A DNA stretch of 56,547 nt from Lachnospiraceae bacterium (GTDB taxonomy: Bacteria > Bacillota > Clostridia > Lachnospirales > Lachnospiraceae), in assembly GCA_016281335.1 (NCBI GenBank), contig JAEEIK010000043.1:1-56547 (forward strand). The letters are read 5' to 3'. Positions 26,941 through 34,476 of the stretch are shown piece after piece; position 1 is the stretch's first letter; the number at the start of each line of letters is the position of its first letter. Position numbers and translations under genes: made by a program. The notes below the pieces were generated by a model, which worked only from the letters and a program-made list of their open reading frames with translations, did not search any database and was not told the origin of the DNA.

Positions 26941-27375
26941 ATGGCACAGGAGTATGAACAGCTTTTACTGAAAAACCAATTATGCTTTCCGATGTATGCC
27001 TGCGGAAGAAAGATAGTGGCAGCATATACGCCGTATCTTAAACCTTTGGGACTTACTTATACCCAGTATGTGGTTTTCATGGTGCTGTGGGAAAAAGAGA
27101 GCGTGAACGTAGGGCAGCTGGGAAGCATACTGCACCTGGATGCCGGCACGCTTACTCCCCTGCTTAAGCATCTTGAAAAAGATGGTTATATCACAAGAGC
27201 GCGTTCCAAAGAAGATGAGAGAGTGACCAACATCTGCATAACAAAAAAGGGAAATGCGCTAAAGGAAAAGTGTAAGGATATACCTATTAAGCTTGCCGGG
27301 GCAGGTTCATCCCTGACAAAGAAAGAAGCTGAACAGCTGTATAAACTATTATATAAATATCTTGAGGATAAATAG
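26941..27375 (+). CDS. MarR/OhrR-family peroxide-responsive regulator
   Basis: A 144-residue MarR-family winged-helix repressor of the OhrR type. The N-terminal LKNQLCFPMYAC places a Cys at residue 15, the same position as the peroxide-sensing Cys15 of Bacillus OhrR. The winged-helix core (LGSILHLDAGTLTPLLKHL followed by a DERVTNICIT wing) is intact. A second Cys at residue 21 could act as a disulfide partner. AAGGAGAGG precedes the ATG at 26941. It lies directly after the glutathione peroxidase gene and probably represses it, although no clear operator palindrome was found at the 26293 promoter. Confidence 0.88.
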   Translation: MAQEYEQLLLKNQLCFPMYACGRKIVAAYTPYLKPLGLTYTQYVVFMVLWEKESVNVGQLGSILHLDAGTLTPLLKHLEKDGYITRARSKEDERVTNICITKKGNALKEKCKDIPIKLAGAGSSLTKKEAEQLYKLLYKYLEDK

Positions 27376-27397
27376 GACACAAAAGATTCACAGATAA

Positions 27398-27440
27398 TTA
27401 GCACTCACCTCTTGACTTGGCTAACAATAGGTGATATAAC
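27398..27440 (+). promoter_or_regulatory. Promoter of the small heat-shock gene with CIRCE-like operator
   Basis: TTGACT (27412-27417) and TATAAC (27435-27440) have a 17-base spacer. A perfect left CIRCE half TTAGCACTC (27398-27406), the canonical N9 spacer and a degenerate right half CTTGGCTAA (5 of 9) overlap the -35. HrcA control is suggested. Confidence 0.62.
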
Positions 27441-27551
27441 GTAGTCAGAACAAAGGAAACAGAGAAGATCCGGGAAAATGGATCCAAACACTCCTTCCCC
27501 TTGCTCATGAAACCTATAGTATATAGTTTTTATGTGAAGGAGGGATGACTT

Positions 27552-27998
27552 ATGTTGCTACCGAGTATTTTTGGAGAGAGATTACTGGACGATTGGATGG
27601 ACTTCCCGAGGATGGATTTCCCCGACATCGACAGAAAGCTGTATGGTAAACATGCAGCCAATGTGATGAAAACGGATGTCCACGAGCATGACGACGGATA
27701 TGAAGTGGATATCGATCTGCCGGGCTTCAAAAAAGATGAGATCAATCTTTCACTTGAGAACGGCTATCTGACAATCAATGCTGCCAAGGGTCTGGACAAG
27801 GAAAAGAAAGACAGGAAGGGCAAACTGATCCGTCAGGAGCGTTATGCCGGATCGATGACGAGAAGCTTTTATGTCGGAGAGGCCATTACCGAAGAAGAGA
27901 TAAAGGCCAAATTCGAGAACGGCGTGCTGCAGTTGAGTGTTCCTAAGAAAGAGGCTGCGAAAGTACCCGAGAAAAAACTGATCGCTATAGAAGGATGA
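27552..27998 (+). CDS. Hsp20/alpha-crystallin small heat-shock protein
   Basis: A 148-residue ATP-independent chaperone. The alpha-crystallin domain (about 38-135) is marked by DVHEHDDGYEVDIDLPGFKKD and the final ENGVLQLSVPKK strand with the GVL motif. A short aromatic N-terminal arm (WMDFPRMDFPD) should drive oligomerisation. AAGGAGGG lies before the ATG. A CIRCE-like element over the promoter points to heat control through HrcA. A terminator follows at 28037. Confidence 0.96.
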   Translation: MLLPSIFGERLLDDWMDFPRMDFPDIDRKLYGKHAANVMKTDVHEHDDGYEVDIDLPGFKKDEINLSLENGYLTINAAKGLDKEKKDRKGKLIRQERYAGSMTRSFYVGEAITEEEIKAKFENGVLQLSVPKKEAAKVPEKKLIAIEG

Positions 27999-28036
27999 TC
28001 GGCAAACAGCAAGATAGATAATAATTTAGTTATTAA

Positions 28037-28067
28037 CAGCCTCCCGGCATTGCCGGGAGGCTGTTTT
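28037..28067 (+). terminator. Terminator after the small heat-shock gene
   Basis: A 12-bp GC-rich stem (28037-28048 with 28052-28063) is followed by TTTT. The T-run is also the first base block of promoter copy B, so terminator and promoter are fused. Confidence 0.9.
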
Positions 28068-28068
28068 A

Positions 28069-28097
28069 TAGAAATGCTCTTTATACTGTGATAGAAT
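28069..28097 (+). promoter_or_regulatory. Promoter of the GH63-like gene (repeated block, copy B)
   Basis: TAGAAA and TGA-TAGAAT with a 17-base spacer, inside the 37-base block 28064-28100 shared with copies at 21114 and 31062. Confidence 0.62.
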
Positions 28098-28154
28098 ATA
28101 CACATATATATTTTTTCGATACCTGTGTCAGGATGATATCATGGAGTCTGCAGT

Positions 28155-29993
28155 ATGAACTATGAAGAGATCAAAAAACAATACATCAGAGGCTGGCATA
28201 CATGGAATGTGCGCAGTGTGCTCTCTTATGTGCATATGCCGGATGGCTTTGCGCTGAATATAGCATTCAAGGAGTACCGGGAAGGTCATTATCTGAAAGA
28301 AACACTCATCGGAAGATTTGTGAATGAGTACGGAAGAGAACCTACAGAAACGGCATTACCCGGAGCACATGCATTCGACGGAAGCTATACGGAAATGACG
28401 GTTAAGTGGTGTGATATGGAGATCAAAGTTGAGTCCGCTACTGATGGTGATAATCTTGTTCTTCTGATCGCCCCTGTAAAAAAACAGCTGAAACCGCCCA
28501 TGCTTGTATTGGAGGGAGGTTTTCTCTGGGGACGGAACGGCTGGGTGGAAAAAAAGGAAAATTGTCTGGTGTCACACAGTCTGCTGGGATCTTTTACAGT
28601 ATTTACAAGCGGGAAAGAAATGACGGATAACAATATCCCCGTGCAAACTGCATTCCTGTCTGTTATTCTTGACGGACCGGTCGGTTTTTCAACAGGCAAA
28701 GAAATGAGTCTTCTGCAGGTTCAGGAGTTTATTGACAGAAAAAGATGCGAACATGAGCAGAAGAGCAGTTGCTATGGTGATCTTCAGGAAATGTATATGG
28801 CAATGGAATCAGCTCTTGGCTGGGATACAATATATGATGCGAAGCATGACAGAGTGATCTCTCCGGTAAGCCGTTTGTGGAGTATCAGCAGCGGAGGCTA
28901 TGTACTCTTTTGCTGGGACAATTTCTTCGCCGGATACATGGCTTCCTGGGGAGACAGATATCTGGCATACAGTAATCTCAAGGAGATACTTAATGAGCAG
29001 ACAAAAGAAGGCTTCGTTCCGAACCTTGCATATGCAACCGGACAGGTAAGCGCAGACCGTTCCCAGCCGCCTGTGGGAAGTACCATGCTTCTGAAAACCT
29101 ATAAGGTATTTAAGGAAAAGTGGATCGTTGAAGAAATGTTTGACGGTCTGCTTAAATGGAATGACTGGTTTTACGAACATCGAATGAATGAGAACGGTGC
29201 ACTTTGCTGGGGAAGTGATCCGATTCCTGTGCTGTATGGAAACCGTTGGGAATCCGATGGTGTGAATGACCGTTTCGGAGCCGCATTGGAAAGCGGTCTT
29301 GATAATTCACCCATGTATGATGATATTCCGTTCAACAAAAAAACGAACAGGCTTGAACTGGAAGATGTGGGACTTACAGGTCTGTACATCATGGATTGCT
29401 TAAGTCTCATCGAGCTGGCAGAGATAACAGGACGGGAAGATGAAACAGCAGCTTTGCATGAACGTTTGGAAAAAGCCTGTGAAGGACTGGAAAAGCTCTG
29501 GGATGAAGAGAAGGGATTCTATTATAATCGAAGAACCGATACGGGCGAGTTTTCACGCAGGATATCTCCCACGAACTTTTATGCGTTATTTTCTCCAAAG
29601 ATAAGTGAGGAAAGACAGAGAAGGATAGCAGAGCATTACTATAATAAAGAGGAATTCTATGGAGAGTGGATGCTGCCATCCATAGCAAGAAACGATCCGG
29701 CATATCCGGAGCAGGAATACTGGCGCGGGCGTGTATGGGCGCCTCTGAACTTTCTTGTATATCTGGCTTTGGAGAATACAGTGTTGTCGGACGTACGTCA
29801 TGATCTTGCGGAAAAATCACGCAAGCTGTTTATGAAAGAATGGACAGAACACAGACATGTTCATGAGAACTATTCGGCCATAACCGGTGAAGGCTGTGAC
29901 AGCTGGAACAGTGATAAGTTTTATCACTGGGGAGCCTTGCTGTGTATTATAGCTATGCTTGAAAACGGACAAACACCGGTATGGGAAATCTGA
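28155..29993 (+). CDS. GH63-like (MGH1-type) glucosidase
   Basis: 612 residues, cytoplasmic by lack of a signal peptide. An N-terminal beta-sandwich region (about 1-200) precedes an (alpha/alpha)6 barrel (about 215-605). Family marks are CWDNFFAGYMASWGD, ESGLDNSPMYDD (candidate catalytic Asp), EWMLPSIARNDPAYPEQEYWRGRVWAP (split here as EWMLPSIARNDPAYPEQ then EYWRGRVWAP) and the late HENYSAITGEG (candidate catalytic base). It probably hydrolyses alpha-glucosyl or glucosylglycerate-type linkages. The start has no strong ribosome binding site (GGAG at 28142). Its stop overlaps a small ORF (29993) that in turn overlaps the dehydrogenase start. Confidence 0.82.
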   Translation: MNYEEIKKQYIRGWHTWNVRSVLSYVHMPDGFALNIAFKEYREGHYLKETLIGRFVNEYGREPTETALPGAHAFDGSYTEMTVKWCDMEIKVESATDGDNLVLLIAPVKKQLKPPMLVLEGGFLWGRNGWVEKKENCLVSHSLLGSFTVFTSGKEMTDNNIPVQTAFLSVILDGPVGFSTGKEMSLLQVQEFIDRKRCEHEQKSSCYGDLQEMYMAMESALGWDTIYDAKHDRVISPVSRLWSISSGGYVLFCWDNFFAGYMASWGDRYLAYSNLKEILNEQTKEGFVPNLAYATGQVSADRSQPPVGSTMLLKTYKVFKEKWIVEEMFDGLLKWNDWFYEHRMNENGALCWGSDPIPVLYGNRWESDGVNDRFGAALESGLDNSPMYDDIPFNKKTNRLELEDVGLTGLYIMDCLSLIELAEITGREDETAALHERLEKACEGLEKLWDEEKGFYYNRRTDTGEFSRRISPTNFYALFSPKISEERQRRIAEHYYNKEEFYGEWMLPSIARNDPAYPEQEYWRGRVWAPLNFLVYLALENTVLSDVRHDLAEKSRKLFMKEWTEHRHVHENYSAITGEGCDSWNSDKFYHWGALLCIIAMLENGQTPVWEI

Positions 29994-30061
29994 TGAATGC
30001 AGCTGAACCTGCAAAAGCTCCTGCGCCGAGAAAAGAAAACTATGTGTATTATAAAAAATGA
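29993..30061 (+). CDS. 22-codon ORF linking the GH63-like and dehydrogenase genes
   Basis: The ATG at 29993 shares a base with the upstream TGA (TGATG), and its own TGA at 30059 overlaps the next ATG (ATGA). It encodes an Ala/Pro/Lys-rich peptide ending in YVYYKK. The dehydrogenase gene has no ribosome binding site, so this mini-ORF may deliver ribosomes to it. The peptide is not recognised and no ribosome binding site is seen for the mini-ORF itself. Confidence 0.4.
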   Translation: MNAAEPAKAPAPRKENYVYYKK

Positions 30062-31017
30062 AAGTTATAGTTCTGAGCAGTGAATTACAACAAAAGCATA
30101 TTGATACCATCAAAGAGACAGTAGAAAAAGTCGGGGCAGATGTATGTTTTGTCAGGACAGAGGATGATATACCTGATGATTATACGGATGCGGAAGTCCT
30201 GTATGGCTTCGGTATGAGAACAGCAGCAAAAAGCAGACAGCTTAAGTGGCTCTGTGTTCCTTCGGCAGGCGTGGAATATCTTTTTAAGCCGGGAGCCTTT
30301 GCTAATGAAGATTGTATAATTACCAATTCTGCCGGAGCTTTTGGTGTCAGCATAGCTGAACATATCATTATGGTCAGTCTGATGATGATGCGTAAGATGA
30401 CGATCACATTTAAGCGATCGATCCGGGGTGAATGGGGAGACCGTCTTCCGCAGAAATCCCTGAAGGATTGCAGGATCACGGTATTGGGAACCGGTGATAT
30501 AGGCTGCTGTTTTGCGAGGAGAGTAAAGGCCTTTGGGCCCAAACAGCTTATCGGGATCTGCAGAAGCGGGATATGTGAGGAACCGGCTTTTGATGAAATA
30601 ATTAAAAGTGAAGATTTGGATAAAGTTTTGCCTGAAACGGATCTTCTGATATTGTGTCTTCCTGCTACGGCGGAGACTAAGGGAATACTGTCTGAGGAAA
30701 GGATAAGAAAACTTCCTCCGGATAGTTATATTGTAAACGTGGGAAGAGGCTCGGCAATAGATGAAGATGCGTTAGCAGATGCTCTTGATGAAAACAGACT
30801 TGCAGGAGCTGCTCTTGATGTCTTTCTGAATGAACCGCTTCCTGAAAGCAGCCGTCTTTGGACTACCAAAAACCTTCTCATTACTCCTCATATTGCCGGA
30901 AACCTGACCATCGACTATACTATTGATAAAAATGTGGAAATGTTTTGTGACGACCTGATAAACTATGCAAAGGGTCGACCACTGAAACACTTGGTTGATA
31001 AGATAAAGGGATATTAA
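30058..31017 (+). CDS. D-2-hydroxyacid dehydrogenase family protein
   Basis: A 319-residue NAD-dependent enzyme of the phosphoglycerate dehydrogenase / D-lactate dehydrogenase superfamily, interconverting a 2-hydroxyacid and 2-oxoacid. The Rossmann glycine motif reads VLGTGDIG (residues ~141-148) and the catalytic triad lies in NVGRGSAID (Arg), NEPLPESS (Glu) and ITPHIAGN (His). There are no ACT or other regulatory domains. The substrate is unknown. The start lacks a ribosome binding site and is overlapped by the stop of a 22-codon ORF, which suggests translational coupling to the GH63-like gene. Confidence 0.9.
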   Translation: MKVIVLSSELQQKHIDTIKETVEKVGADVCFVRTEDDIPDDYTDAEVLYGFGMRTAAKSRQLKWLCVPSAGVEYLFKPGAFANEDCIITNSAGAFGVSIAEHIIMVSLMMMRKMTITFKRSIRGEWGDRLPQKSLKDCRITVLGTGDIGCCFARRVKAFGPKQLIGICRSGICEEPAFDEIIKSEDLDKVLPETDLLILCLPATAETKGILSEERIRKLPPDSYIVNVGRGSAIDEDALADALDENRLAGAALDVFLNEPLPESSRLWTTKNLLITPHIAGNLTIDYTIDKNVEMFCDDLINYAKGRPLKHLVDKIKGY

Positions 31018-31035
31018 TACAACACATAATAAAAG

Positions 31036-31065
31036 AACAGCCTCTCAATATTGAGAGGCTGTTTT
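31036..31065 (+). terminator. Palindromic terminator after the dehydrogenase gene
   Basis: A perfect 28-base palindrome (31036-31063) is followed by TTATAG. Its outer stem (AACAGCCTC) and the sequence just after are the same as in the terminator at 28037, and again the T-run opens a promoter copy. Confidence 0.82.
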
Positions 31066-31066
31066 A

Positions 31067-31095
31067 TAGAAATGGTCATTATAGTATGATAAAAT
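31067..31095 (+). promoter_or_regulatory. Promoter of the inositol-phosphatase-like gene (repeated block, copy C)
   Basis: TAGAAA and extended TGA-TAAAAT with a 17-base spacer, inside the 37-base block 31062-31098 that matches copies A and B. Confidence 0.65.
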
Positions 31096-31130
31096 ATATG
31101 CATGATCATTAAAGAAAGAGGATTTATACA

Positions 31131-31898
31131 ATGACAGTGAATAATATGATCGAAGCAGTAAAAGAGGCAGGAGAAATAATGCTGTCGGCAAAACGGCCGA
31201 AGATAATGGAAAAGGAAGGTCATGCCAATTTCTGTACGGAAACGGATGAGAAGATACAGGCATTTTTGATAGAACGGTTAAGAGTTTTGTTTCCCGAAGC
31301 TGAGTTTTTGGGAGAGGAAGACGGACAGGATGTTTTTTCTTCCAAGATGAGCAAAGGATACTGTTTTGTGATAGATCCGATCGACGGTACATCCAATTTT
31401 ATCTATGATTACAGACCATCTGTGATCTCAGTAGGGTTATTGAAAAACGGAAAACCGTATATGGCTGTTGTTTATGATCCTTATGACGACATGCTGTTTT
31501 CGGCTGTTCTTGGTCAGGGGGCTTTTCTGAACGGTGAAAGGATCATGTCATCAGAGGCAGCATTGAAAGATTCTCTTTCCGTATTCGGAACGGCCCCGTA
31601 CTATACGGAATTGCAGGAAAGAACTTTTGATATTGCAAAGAAACTTCTGCCTTTATGCGTTGATCTCAGAAGATCCGGAACAGCGGCATGGGATATGTGT
31701 TGTGTTGCCATGGGCAGATGCAGTCTGTATTTTGAATTAAAGATTCAGCTGTGGGATTATGCAGCGGCGGCTCTGATAGCGAAAGAGGCCGGGTGTATCG
31801 TTACCGATATAGTAGGAAATGAGCTTTCTTTTTCCGGTGCAACTTCCGTTCTGTGCCGCGCAAGAGGAGTAAAAGAAATACCGGAGTGTTTCGGATAA
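31131..31898 (+). CDS. Inositol monophosphatase-family phosphatase
   Basis: A 255-residue Mg-dependent sugar-phosphate or nucleotide phosphatase of the IMPase/CysQ/FBPase superfamily. Metal-binding motifs are GEED (61-64), DPIDGT (82-87) and a late QLWDYAAAALIAKEAG segment with the third acidic residue. Members hydrolyse inositol-1-phosphate, PAP or fructose-1,6-bisphosphate; the sequence does not decide which. GAAAGAGG precedes the ATG. It is preceded by promoter copy C and looks monocistronic. Confidence 0.9.
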   Translation: MTVNNMIEAVKEAGEIMLSAKRPKIMEKEGHANFCTETDEKIQAFLIERLRVLFPEAEFLGEEDGQDVFSSKMSKGYCFVIDPIDGTSNFIYDYRPSVISVGLLKNGKPYMAVVYDPYDDMLFSAVLGQGAFLNGERIMSSEAALKDSLSVFGTAPYYTELQERTFDIAKKLLPLCVDLRRSGTAAWDMCCVAMGRCSLYFELKIQLWDYAAAALIAKEAGCIVTDIVGNELSFSGATSVLCRARGVKEIPECFG

Positions 31899-31914
31899 AC
31901 ACGACAACAACATA

Positions 31915-31943
31915 TTGTATTTATCGCGCACATACGATAATAT
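31915..31943 (+). promoter_or_regulatory. Promoter of the DUF4143-type ATPase gene
   Basis: TTGTAT (31915-31920) and TAATAT (31938-31943) are separated by 17 bases, 54 bases before the chosen ATG. Confidence 0.5.
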
Positions 31944-31996
31944 AAGGATAGATTATAGCGATGATTCTGCAGAGTACTTATCGGAGGCTTAAAAAT

Positions 31997-33259
31997 ATGA
32001 ATCATAGTATACTCAAACAGGTTATTTTTGATCAAATTGAAGTAATCCGAAATGTAGAGATTATCCCGAGGGAATATTCTTTTGAAAAAAAAGTCAATTA
32101 TATTCTGGTAGGGCTCAGAAGATCCGGAAAGTCTACCCTTCTGTACAAGATAGCTAAAGAACTTGTCAGTGAAGGATGCGATTGGTCTCAGATAGTCTAT
32201 GTAAATTTTGAGGATGACAGATTATTGGGATTTACAAAGAATGACTTCAATGACATCGTGGAAACGGCATATGAACTGACTGATGCCAAAGATATTTATT
32301 ATTTTTTTGATGAGATCCAGATAATAGATGGATGGGAACATTTTGCGAGAAGAATGGCGGATCAGAAAAAGCATGTCTACATTGCCGGCAGCAATGCGAA
32401 AATGCTCAGTTCAGAGATGGCCAGCATTCTCGGGGGAAGATATATTCCCAGAATGATAATGCCTTTCTCTTATAGGGAAGTGCTGGATTACAAAAGGATT
32501 GATCATGATGATGCGGCATGGCTGACAACTTCAAAGGTAGCGAAGATAAGAAGGGCATGTCAGGAATATGTCTCAAGTGGTGGATTGCCTGAAGCTCAGC
32601 TTCTGAATAACAGAAGAGAGTACATTAAGAGTGTGTATGAAAAAGTTCTTCTTGGTGACATTATTGAACGTGAACAGATAAAGAATAAGATGGCACTTCG
32701 CCTCATGGTAAAAAAGATCGCTGAAACAGTTATGCATGAAATCTCTTATAATACACTTTCAGGTAATGTAAAGGCTGCAGGAACAAAAACATCTACTGAT
32801 TCAATGATCGAGTATACTTCCTATGCTGAGAATGCATATCTTATATTCAGGACAAGAAACTATGTTTCCAAGTTTGCTGAAAAGGAGAGTATCCCAAGGT
32901 TCTATTTTTTCGATAATGGACTTTTGTCACTGTTTCTTGTGGATAAGCTATCAGCACTATTGGAAAATGCAGTGGCAGTCAGCCTGAAGCGAAAATATGA
33001 AGATGGAGTGTATTATTACAAATCCAGGCAGACAGGAATAGATATCGATTTTTATATTCCTGAGGAGGCCATGGCAGTTCAGGTGACATATGCCCTTGGG
33101 GATGCAGAGGAAAGGGAAGCCCGAAGTCTTTTATCTTTTGCCGAAAAAACAGAGGATGTAAAACAGCTCATGATTGTTACTAATGAGGAAGAGAAAACTA
33201 TTGAAAAAGACGGTCATATAATAGAAGTGATTCCTGTGCACAAATTCCTTTTGAAATGA
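31997..33259 (+). CDS. ATP-binding protein of the AAA_14/DUF4143 type
   Basis: 420 residues with an N-terminal AAA_14-like ATPase and a C-terminal DUF4143 nuclease-like domain. Walker A is GLRRSGKST (39-47), the Walker B region reads YYFFDEIQ, and an arginine-rich AGSNAKMLSSEM follows. The C-terminal part (YYKSRQTGIDIDFYIPEEAMAVQV split as YYKSRQTGIDIDF and MAVQVTY) looks like the PD-(D/E)xK-type core seen in these proteins. They are common in anaerobes, often in many copies, and their role is unsettled. GGAGG at 31983-31987 supports the ATG at 31997 over one at 31961. A decayed relative lies at 36854. Confidence 0.88.
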   Translation: MNHSILKQVIFDQIEVIRNVEIIPREYSFEKKVNYILVGLRRSGKSTLLYKIAKELVSEGCDWSQIVYVNFEDDRLLGFTKNDFNDIVETAYELTDAKDIYYFFDEIQIIDGWEHFARRMADQKKHVYIAGSNAKMLSSEMASILGGRYIPRMIMPFSYREVLDYKRIDHDDAAWLTTSKVAKIRRACQEYVSSGGLPEAQLLNNRREYIKSVYEKVLLGDIIEREQIKNKMALRLMVKKIAETVMHEISYNTLSGNVKAAGTKTSTDSMIEYTSYAENAYLIFRTRNYVSKFAEKESIPRFYFFDNGLLSLFLVDKLSALLENAVAVSLKRKYEDGVYYYKSRQTGIDIDFYIPEEAMAVQVTYALGDAEEREARSLLSFAEKTEDVKQLMIVTNEEEKTIEKDGHIIEVIPVHKFLLK

Positions 33260-33401
33260 TAAATACTTGTCAGCGATCAAAGACATATATGACAGATATG
33301 TTGAAGATGGGAGTTTTACCATGTTGCCGGAGTTTTCATCGCAGAAAGAAAAAGAAAAGTATTTTCATTCACTGCATGATGAATCAGATAGAGGTAGATA
33401 A
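33255..33401 (+). pseudogene. Possible gene remnant between the ATPase and SRAP genes
   Basis: An open frame of 48 codons begins right at the ATPase stop with no good start codon or ribosome binding site and ends in TAA at 33399. The composition is protein-like (IKDIYDRYVEDGSF, SSQKEKEKYFHSLHDE), as if the C-terminus of a lost gene remains. A competing frame (33256-33408, overlapping the stop as ATGA) gives a Lys/Cys-rich peptide and looks less real. Not recognised. Confidence 0.3.
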
Positions 33402-33408
33402 AACATAA

Positions 33409-33975
33409 ATGTGCAGCAGGTATTATATAAAACATAAAATGTATGATAAGCTTCCGGCGTTTTTGATCGCAGCGGACAGTCGGCGGTATACAGGCGATAT
33501 TCGTCCTTCTGAGAAGGCGATGATCATTCGCAGAGGCAGCAAAGGATTAGAGGCAGGAGACTTATCATGGGGATATCCGTCAGCAAATAATAGTGGTCTT
33601 GTGATCAATGCCAGGGCTGAAAGCCTGCATGATAAACCAATGTTCAGTGATGATGTGATGAACAGGCGGTGTCTGATTCCGGCCAGCGGTTTCTATGAGT
33701 GGGATAAGGAGAAACAGAAAGCGATCATCAGTGTAGCGGATGAGCAGCTGATATATTTTGCAGGCATCTACAGTATACGTTCCGGAATGGAAAGATTTGT
33801 GATCATTACAAGAGAAGCATCGGAAGAAATGAGCAGGATTCATGAGCGTATGCCATTGATCGTGCCCGGAGAGTGCATGGAGCAATGGTTTTCGGATGAC
33901 TACAGGGACATATTGCGATCAGAGGCTGTACCTTTAAATGTGAGAATTGAAAACGAACAGCTGTCATTTATCTAA
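33409..33975 (+). CDS. SRAP-family (YedK/HMCES) abasic-site protein
   Basis: A 188-residue SOS-response-associated peptidase fold protein, which forms covalent crosslinks with abasic sites in single-stranded DNA. The catalytic Cys2 is exposed after Met removal (MCSRYY), Asn67 lies in NARAES, Glu97 in GFYEWDK and His145 in IHERMP, so the full active set is present. AGAGGTAG acts as ribosome binding site. It is followed 14 bases later by bcp, suggesting a stress-related pair. Confidence 0.95.
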   Translation: MCSRYYIKHKMYDKLPAFLIAADSRRYTGDIRPSEKAMIIRRGSKGLEAGDLSWGYPSANNSGLVINARAESLHDKPMFSDDVMNRRCLIPASGFYEWDKEKQKAIISVADEQLIYFAGIYSIRSGMERFVIITREASEEMSRIHERMPLIVPGECMEQWFSDDYRDILRSEAVPLNVRIENEQLSFI

Positions 33976-33989
33976 AGGAGGATGAGATA

Positions 33990-34445
33990 ATGCTTGAAAC
34001 AGGAACAAAAGCACCGGATTTTACGCTTCCCGATCAGAACGGTGATATGCACAGTTTATCAGAGTACAGGGGAAAGAAAGTGATACTGTATTTCTATCCG
34101 AAAGATAATACTTCCGGCTGTACTAAACAGGCATGCGGTTTTGCCGAGAGGTATCCGCAGATCCGTGAGAAGGGAGCTGTAGTTCTTGGTGTCAGCAAGG
34201 ATTCGGTTGCATCACATAAAAGATTTGAAGAGAATTACGGATTACCCTTTACACTTCTTTCAGATACGGAGTTAACGGTTATCAAGGCATATGATGTATG
34301 GAAAGAAAAGAAGAATTACGGAAAGGTTACTATGGGTGTAGTGAGGACAACATATCTGATCGATGAGAAGGGTGTCATAATTAAGGCAATGGACAAGGTA
34401 AAAGCTGCCGATAATCCTCAGGAGATGCTGGAAGAGTTGAAGTAA
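33990..34445 (+). CDS. bcp: Thioredoxin-dependent thiol peroxidase (Bcp)
   Basis: A 151-residue atypical 2-Cys peroxiredoxin that reduces peroxides with thioredoxin. The peroxidatic Cys44 and resolving Cys49 sit in DNTSGCTKQACGF, the usual C-x4-C arrangement, preceded by VILYFYPKD. AAAGGAGG is a strong ribosome binding site. It lies just after the SRAP gene and before the YjbR-like fusion. Confidence 0.96.
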   Translation: MLETGTKAPDFTLPDQNGDMHSLSEYRGKKVILYFYPKDNTSGCTKQACGFAERYPQIREKGAVVLGVSKDSVASHKRFEENYGLPFTLLSDTELTVIKAYDVWKEKKNYGKVTMGVVRTTYLIDEKGVIIKAMDKVKAADNPQEMLEELK

Positions 34446-34476
34446 GCGAGAATATGAAAAGGATCAGCGAAGAGTA

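Noticed and set aside
33256-33408. 50-codon ORF overlapping the ATPase stop as ATGA
   Set aside because: The product is Lys/Cys/His-rich and low in normal core residues; the alternative frame looks more protein-like, and both lack ribosome binding sites.
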